Source: Pseudomonas sp. ATCC PTA-122608 (GTDB lineage Bacteria; Pseudomonadota; Gammaproteobacteria; Pseudomonadales; Pseudomonadaceae). From it: a stretch of 64,000 nucleotides of DNA. The notes under the pieces were generated by a model. That model saw nothing but the letters and a program-made list of their open reading frames with translations. It was not told the DNA's origin and ran no database searches. Position numbers and translations under genes: made by a program. Below, piece by piece: positions 60,258 to 64,000 of this stretch. The stretch spans positions 1 through 64,000 of the forward strand of contig NZ_LPNO01000015.1 in NCBI RefSeq assembly GCF_001952855.1, written 5' to 3'. The number at the start of each line of letters is the position of its first letter. Positions within the stretch are counted from its first letter, which is position 1.

Positions 60258-60488
60258 ATGTTAGAAGCATCCCTCAGCCAATTGGAACAACTGGTCAGTG
60301 ACCTGGTACAGCAGAACCAGGATCTGCTGGGCACCAACGAATCCCTCAAGGCCGAACTGGCTCGCGCCAAGGATGAGAACGACAGCCTGCAACTCAACCT
60401 GATGGAACAGGAAGAAAAGCAGGGCGCCACCGCCGCCCGTATCCAGGCGTTGGTTGAGCGTGTGAGCGCAGGTCCTGTCAGCGCATGA
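60258..60488 (+). CDS. Small coiled-coil protein (TIGR02449/ZapB-like)
   Basis: A 76-residue protein that is almost entirely coiled coil: LEASLSQLEQLVSDLVQQNQ, LLGTNESLKAELARAKDEND and LQLNLMEQEEKQGATAARIQ, with heptad hydrophobics. It overlaps zapA by four bases, so both proteins are probably made together. The family is, as I recall, restricted to gammaproteobacteria and found next to zapA; a ZapB-like bridging role in division is inference. The ATG at 60258 is chosen because upstream residues lack coiled-coil character. Confidence 0.82.
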   Translation: MLEASLSQLEQLVSDLVQQNQDLLGTNESLKAELARAKDENDSLQLNLMEQEEKQGATAARIQALVERVSAGPVSA

Positions 60489-60778
60489 ATGAAGGGATAA
60501 AGGTCGTTTCGATTCTCGGTGAGGATTACTCGATTAAGGCACCGGAAGGGGAAGACAACACCCTGATGAGCGCCGTGACGATGCTCAAGGCATCCCTGGC
60601 CACCACCAAGAAAAAGTACCCGACGCTGATCGGTGACAAGCTATTGGTGCTGGCGGCGCTGAACCTGTGCGCCGAGCAGATCGAAATGCAAAAGCACCAC
60701 CAGCAGGAACTCGACCGTTACCAAGAGCAAGTCAGCGCCACGGTCGAAGTGATTTCCAAGGCGATCGGAACGCCTTAG
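60485..60778 (+). CDS. zapA: Cell division protein ZapA
   Basis: A 97-residue FtsZ-ring stabiliser. The N-terminal beta part VVSILGEDYSIKAPEGEDNTL is followed by the long helical coiled coil (VLAALNLCAEQIEMQKHHQQELDRYQ...). Its stop overlaps that of the converging acyl-CoA dehydrogenase by four bases, leaving no room for the 6S RNA gene that usually follows zapA in pseudomonads. Confidence 0.92.
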   Translation: MNEGIKVVSILGEDYSIKAPEGEDNTLMSAVTMLKASLATTKKKYPTLIGDKLLVLAALNLCAEQIEMQKHHQQELDRYQEQVSATVEVISKAIGTP

Positions 60779-62577
60779 AACCACTCATCCTGCATCCCCA
60801 GGCACGTGTCATCGCGTGCCTCGAGAATCGCCAGTTCATGATGGCAGCCCGGTATTTCCCACGTCAGGAAGTACCGGGCGGCCTGGAGCTTGCCTTTATA
60901 GAAGGCGACATCGGCAGCATTGCCTTTGGCCAGCCCTTCCTCGGCGCGAATCGCCTGTTCCAGCCAGCGCCAGCCAATCACCGTATGCCCGAACACCTTC
61001 AGGTACAGCGCCGAATTCGCCAGGCTGCTGTTGACCTTGCCCTGGGCGAGATCCGTCAGCAGGCCGAGGGTGACCTCTTGCAGGCGCGTTACCAGTTGTT
61101 CCAGCGGTTCCCGCAAGGCAGTCAGCGACGGGTATTGCTGTGCCCGCGCGCCGGTCTCGGCGATCAGGCTAATCAGTTGTTTCAAGCCCGCACCGCCGTT
61201 CTGCGCCAGCTTGCGCCCGAGCAGATCCAGCGACTGAATGCCGTGGGTGCCTTCATGGATCGGATTCAGGCGGTTGTCGCGGTAGTACTGTTCCACCGGG
61301 TATTCACGGGTGTAGCCGTGGCCGCCGAGGATCTGGATCGCCAGTTCGTTGGCCTTCAGGCAAAACTCCGATGGCCAGGATTTGACGATAGGCGTCAGCA
61401 GGTCCAGCAGTTCGTGGGCCTGTTTGCGCGCCGCTTCGGTTTCCAGGGTGGTGGTGTCGTCGAACAGGCGTGCGGCGTACAGGCCAAGGTCGAAGGCACC
61501 TTCCACGTAGGCTTTTTGGGTCAACAGCATGCGCTTGATATCGGCGTGCTGAATGATCGACACCGGCGCGGTGTTCGGGTCCTTGCTGTCCGGCAGGCGG
61601 CCTTGCGGGCGCTCGCGGGCGTATTCCAGGGAGTACAGGTAGCCGGCGTAACCGAGCATCACCGCGCCCATGCCCACGCCGATCCGCGCTTCGTTCATCA
61701 TCTGGAACATGCAGCTCAGGCCTTGGTGCGGTTTGCCCACCAGGTAGCCGACACACTCGCCGTTATCGCCGAAATTCAGCGCGGTCGAGGTGGTGCCGCG
61801 CCAACCCATCTTGTGAAACAGCCCGGCCAGCAGCACATCGTTGCGCTTGCCCAGGCTGCCGTCGTCATTGACCAGGAACTTGGGCACGATAAACAGCGAA
61901 ATGCCCCTCACCCCGGCGGGCGCATCCGGCAGTTTGGCCAGCACCATGTGCACGATGTTTTCCGACAGCGGGTGATCGCCACCGGAGATGAAGATCTTGT
62001 TGCCCTTGAGGCGATAGCTGCCGTCAGCCGCCGGCTCTGCGCGGGTACGAATATCCGACAGCGAGGACCCGGCGTGGGGCTCGGTCAAGGCCATGGTGCC
62101 GAAGAAGCGGCCTTCGATCATCGGTTGCAGGAAGCGTTGTTTCTGCTCCTCGGTGCCGAAGCTCTCGATCAGGTTGGCGGCGCCCATGGTCAGGAACGGG
62201 TAGGACGTGGAAGCGGCGTTGGCTGACTGGAAGTGTGCGAAACAGGCTTGGGACAGCAGGGTTGGCAATTGCATGCCGCCAGCGTCGAAGCTGCGGGCGG
62301 CGTTGAGAAAGCCGGCTTCAAGGAAGGCATCCACCGCCGGTTTCACTTCAGGAATCAGAATCGCCTGACCGTTCTCGTAGCGGGGTTCGTTCTCGTCGCC
62401 CTTGCGGTTATGCGGGGCGAAGAACTTCTCGGCAATGCTGCGGGCGGTGCCGATGGCGGCGTCGAAGGTTTCACGGTTGTGTTCGGCAAACCGCTCGCGC
62501 TGGGTCAGGCCCTCGGCATCGAGGACTTCGTACAGCTCGAAAGCCAGATTGCGGGAACTGAGCAGCGTCTCGGACAT
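60775..62577 (-). CDS. Acyl-CoA dehydrogenase (long form)
   Basis: A 600-residue FAD enzyme of beta-oxidation. Motifs seen are MALTEPHAGSSLSDIRTRAEP, GNKIFISGGDHPLSENIVHMV, EARIGVGMGAVMLGYAGYLYSLEYARERPQG, LQILGGHGYTREYPVEQYYRDNRLNPIHEGTHGIQSLDLLGRK-type C-terminal region, and a family-specific C-terminal extension ending EARDDTCLGMQDEWF. The length of 600 matches the bacterial subgroup with extended termini. The chain-length preference is not readable. It begins with an ATG at 62577. Confidence 0.92.
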   Translation of the reverse strand: MSETLLSSRNLAFELYEVLDAEGLTQRERFAEHNRETFDAAIGTARSIAEKFFAPHNRKGDENEPRYENGQAILIPEVKPAVDAFLEAGFLNAARSFDAGGMQLPTLLSQACFAHFQSANAASTSYPFLTMGAANLIESFGTEEQKQRFLQPMIEGRFFGTMALTEPHAGSSLSDIRTRAEPAADGSYRLKGNKIFISGGDHPLSENIVHMVLAKLPDAPAGVRGISLFIVPKFLVNDDGSLGKRNDVLLAGLFHKMGWRGTTSTALNFGDNGECVGYLVGKPHQGLSCMFQMMNEARIGVGMGAVMLGYAGYLYSLEYARERPQGRLPDSKDPNTAPVSIIQHADIKRMLLTQKAYVEGAFDLGLYAARLFDDTTTLETEAARKQAHELLDLLTPIVKSWPSEFCLKANELAIQILGGHGYTREYPVEQYYRDNRLNPIHEGTHGIQSLDLLGRKLAQNGGAGLKQLISLIAETGARAQQYPSLTALREPLEQLVTRLQEVTLGLLTDLAQGKVNSSLANSALYLKVFGHTVIGWRWLEQAIRAEEGLAKGNAADVAFYKGKLQAARYFLTWEIPGCHHELAILEARDDTCLGMQDEWF

Positions 62578-62691
62578 GGCGGCTTACCTGTGTGGGAATG
62601 GGCCGAGTCTAAGTGCGGAAATAGAGGCTGGATAGCAAGATTGATCTGGGTGATGGAGGGGCAAAACAGGGGAGGAAGCTGGGGCGCGGTC

Positions 62692-62785
62692 AATGTGAGA
62701 GCGGGCTTGCTCGCGAATGCGGTGGATCAGTCAATACATCTGGTGACTGACACTCCGTATTCGCGAGCAAGCCCGCTCCCACATT
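62692..62785. repeat. REPIN, TGTGGGAGCGGG type
   Basis: Left arm AATGTGAGAGCGGGCTTGC (one mismatch to the sister copies) and a right arm ending GCTCCCACATT flank a semi-palindromic spacer. It lies between the acyl-CoA dehydrogenase start and the putA 3' end. Confidence 0.92.
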
Positions 62786-62803
62786 TTGACCGCGTTTCTT
62801 CAG

Positions 62804-64000
62804 TTAGCCGATGGTCATCAGGCTGGCGTTACCACCCGCCGCAGCGGTGTTGACGCTCAACGCCCGCTCGATCACCAGACGCTCCAGGGCAATCCCGGTT
62901 TCGCCCGAAGACAAACCGTGAACCCCGACAATCGCCCCGCCACGCTTGGCCACTTGCTGGCAAACCCCGCGCAGTTGGTCGGAATCGCCGTGATGCAGTA
63001 CGGCATCAAATACGGTTTCATCCTTGGTCCAGTCAGCCACCAGCTTGACCTTCGCCTGAAGCTCCTTCGGCAAGCGTGCGAGCACGGCCTTGGTCAATTC
63101 AGTTTCCGGCCATACCGCCGAGCCGCCGACTGCCAGTACCGCCGCCAGTTGCGTCAGCAGGTCGCCTTCCACTTCCGCCAGGCACAACACGTGCTCGCGG
63201 GGCAGGATGGCGTAGCTGTTGCGCTCGCCGGTCGGGCCGGCCAGTTGGCGGGTGATACCGCTTTGGGATTGCGCGGCGAACTGCACGCACAGGGCGCTCA
63301 AGTCGCTGAGCTTGTTGCTGTCGGCCCAGGCTTGCAGTGCCGTCAGCGGCTTGCTCATGGCATCCCGCAGGCGAACATCCGGTGCTGTCACGGCATCACC
63401 GCGAACGAAGGATTGCTCGATGGCATCCGTAGGACGGGTCGACAGCAGACGGTACAGGTACAGCGGACCGCCGGCTTTAGGGCCGGTACCCGACAAACCT
63501 TCGCCGCCGAACGGCTGCACGCCGACCACGGCACCCACAATGTTGCGGTTAACGTAGACGTTACCGGCATGGACGTTGTCGATCACCTTGGCGATGGTCT
63601 CGTCGATGCGAGTGTGCACGCCCAGGGTCAGGCCGTAGCCGGAGGCATTGATCTGGCCGATAAGCTGGTCGATCTCTTTGCGCTTGTAGCGCACCACGTG
63701 CAGCACCGGGCCGAAGATTTCCCGTTGCAGTTCGTCGAAGCTTTCCAGTTCGATCAGGGTCGGCATCACGAACGTGCCGCGCTTGACCTCTTCGCTATCG
63801 GCAATCGCGACCTGGTAAACGTTGCGGCCTTTGTCGCGCATGGCCTGGATGTGTTTCTCAATACCGGCTTTGGCTTCGGCGTCGATCACCGGGCCAATGT
63901 CCACCGACAGGCGCTCCGGGTTGCCGAGGCGGCATTCAGCCATGGCACCTTTAAGCATTTCGATGACGCGATCAGCGGAATCTTCCTGCAAGCACAGCAC
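62804..64000 (-). CDS. putA: Bifunctional proline utilisation protein PutA, C-terminal part (cut by window edge)
   Basis: The last 398 residues of PutA, the proline dehydrogenase / glutamate-semialdehyde dehydrogenase. The visible part is the end of the aldehyde dehydrogenase domain (ELQREIFGPVLHVVRYK, ASGYGLTLGVHTRID, HAGNVYVNRNIVGAVVGVQPFGGEGLSGTGPKAGGPLYL) and the C-terminal domain that caps it (REHVLCLAEVEGDLLTQL..., ending NASLMTIG). The catalytic Cys should lie a few residues beyond the edge, since the visible part begins at the LCLQED that follows it. The N-terminal DNA-binding and proline dehydrogenase domains are outside the window. Confidence 0.95.
   Translation of the reverse strand: MLCLQEDSADRVIEMLKGAMAECRLGNPERLSVDIGPVIDAEAKAGIEKHIQAMRDKGRNVYQVAIADSEEVKRGTFVMPTLIELESFDELQREIFGPVLHVVRYKRKEIDQLIGQINASGYGLTLGVHTRIDETIAKVIDNVHAGNVYVNRNIVGAVVGVQPFGGEGLSGTGPKAGGPLYLYRLLSTRPTDAIEQSFVRGDAVTAPDVRLRDAMSKPLTALQAWADSNKLSDLSALCVQFAAQSQSGITRQLAGPTGERNSYAILPREHVLCLAEVEGDLLTQLAAVLAVGGSAVWPETELTKAVLARLPKELQAKVKLVADWTKDETVFDAVLHHGDSDQLRGVCQQVAKRGGAIVGVHGLSSGETGIALERLVIERALSVNTAAAGGNASLMTIG

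Overview
The window is a chromosomal segment of a Pseudomonas of the fluorescens group. This is inferred from the GC-rich coding, the order ponA/mrcA - pilMNOPQ - aroK - aroB - SPOR gene - gltB - gltD - hemE (the order I recall from P. aeruginosa and relatives), and many paired palindromic REP/REPIN repeats of three sequence types. It holds about 55 genes, no tRNA or rRNA, and little mobile DNA beyond an IS end at the left edge.

Layout. (1) 1-231: right end of an IS3-family insertion sequence that interrupts a REP. (2) 276-17489: conserved housekeeping block with cell-wall synthesis (PBP1a), the type IV pilus alignment operon, shikimate genes aroK/aroB, a SPOR protein, glutamate synthase gltBD and hemE. 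The pilus operon is unusual: PilM has lost about 120-140 central residues, PilO and PilP are one polypeptide, and PilQ lacks the AMIN region. (3) 17540-29072: a secretion island. A GbpA-like chitin-active LPMO gene is followed by a frameshifted cytochrome b561-like gene and a complete gspC-M type II secretion operon, so the LPMO is the obvious candidate substrate. (4) 29069-31355: MFS exporter and divergent LysR regulator. (5) 31516-47784: a long minus-strand operon for an aryl polyene (APE, xanthomonadin-like) pigment. It has two ACPs, two ketosynthases, a chain-length-factor-like protein, ketoreductase, dehydratase, an AMP ligase fused to a dehydratase, an aromatic ammonia-lyase, acyltransferases, a glycosyltransferase, a thioesterase, a LolA-like carrier and an MMPL exporter. 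Most neighbours overlap by 1-25 bases. Two REPINs interrupt the operon, one exactly at the start of the LolA-like gene. (6) 48132-64000: assorted chromosomal genes: orphan ParA, a small DUF protein with a structured leader, trxC, MFS, selO, mscK, a K+/H+ antiporter, a chemoreceptor, a ZapB-like coiled coil plus zapA, an acyl-CoA dehydrogenase and the 3' end of putA.

How they work together. The APE genes form a type II PKS assembly line: the lyase makes an aryl acid, the ligase loads it on an ACP, KS/KR/DH cycles build the polyene, and acyltransferase/glycosyltransferase plus LolA/MMPL proteins place it in the outer membrane. The GspC-M machine should export the LPMO across the outer membrane. 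The reduced PilMNO-PQ set should still link a cytoplasmic actin-like protein to an outer-membrane secretin, in a layout similar in scale to the HofMNOPQ/ComA-E DNA-uptake sets.

All functions are inferred by reading the sequence. No database search was run.
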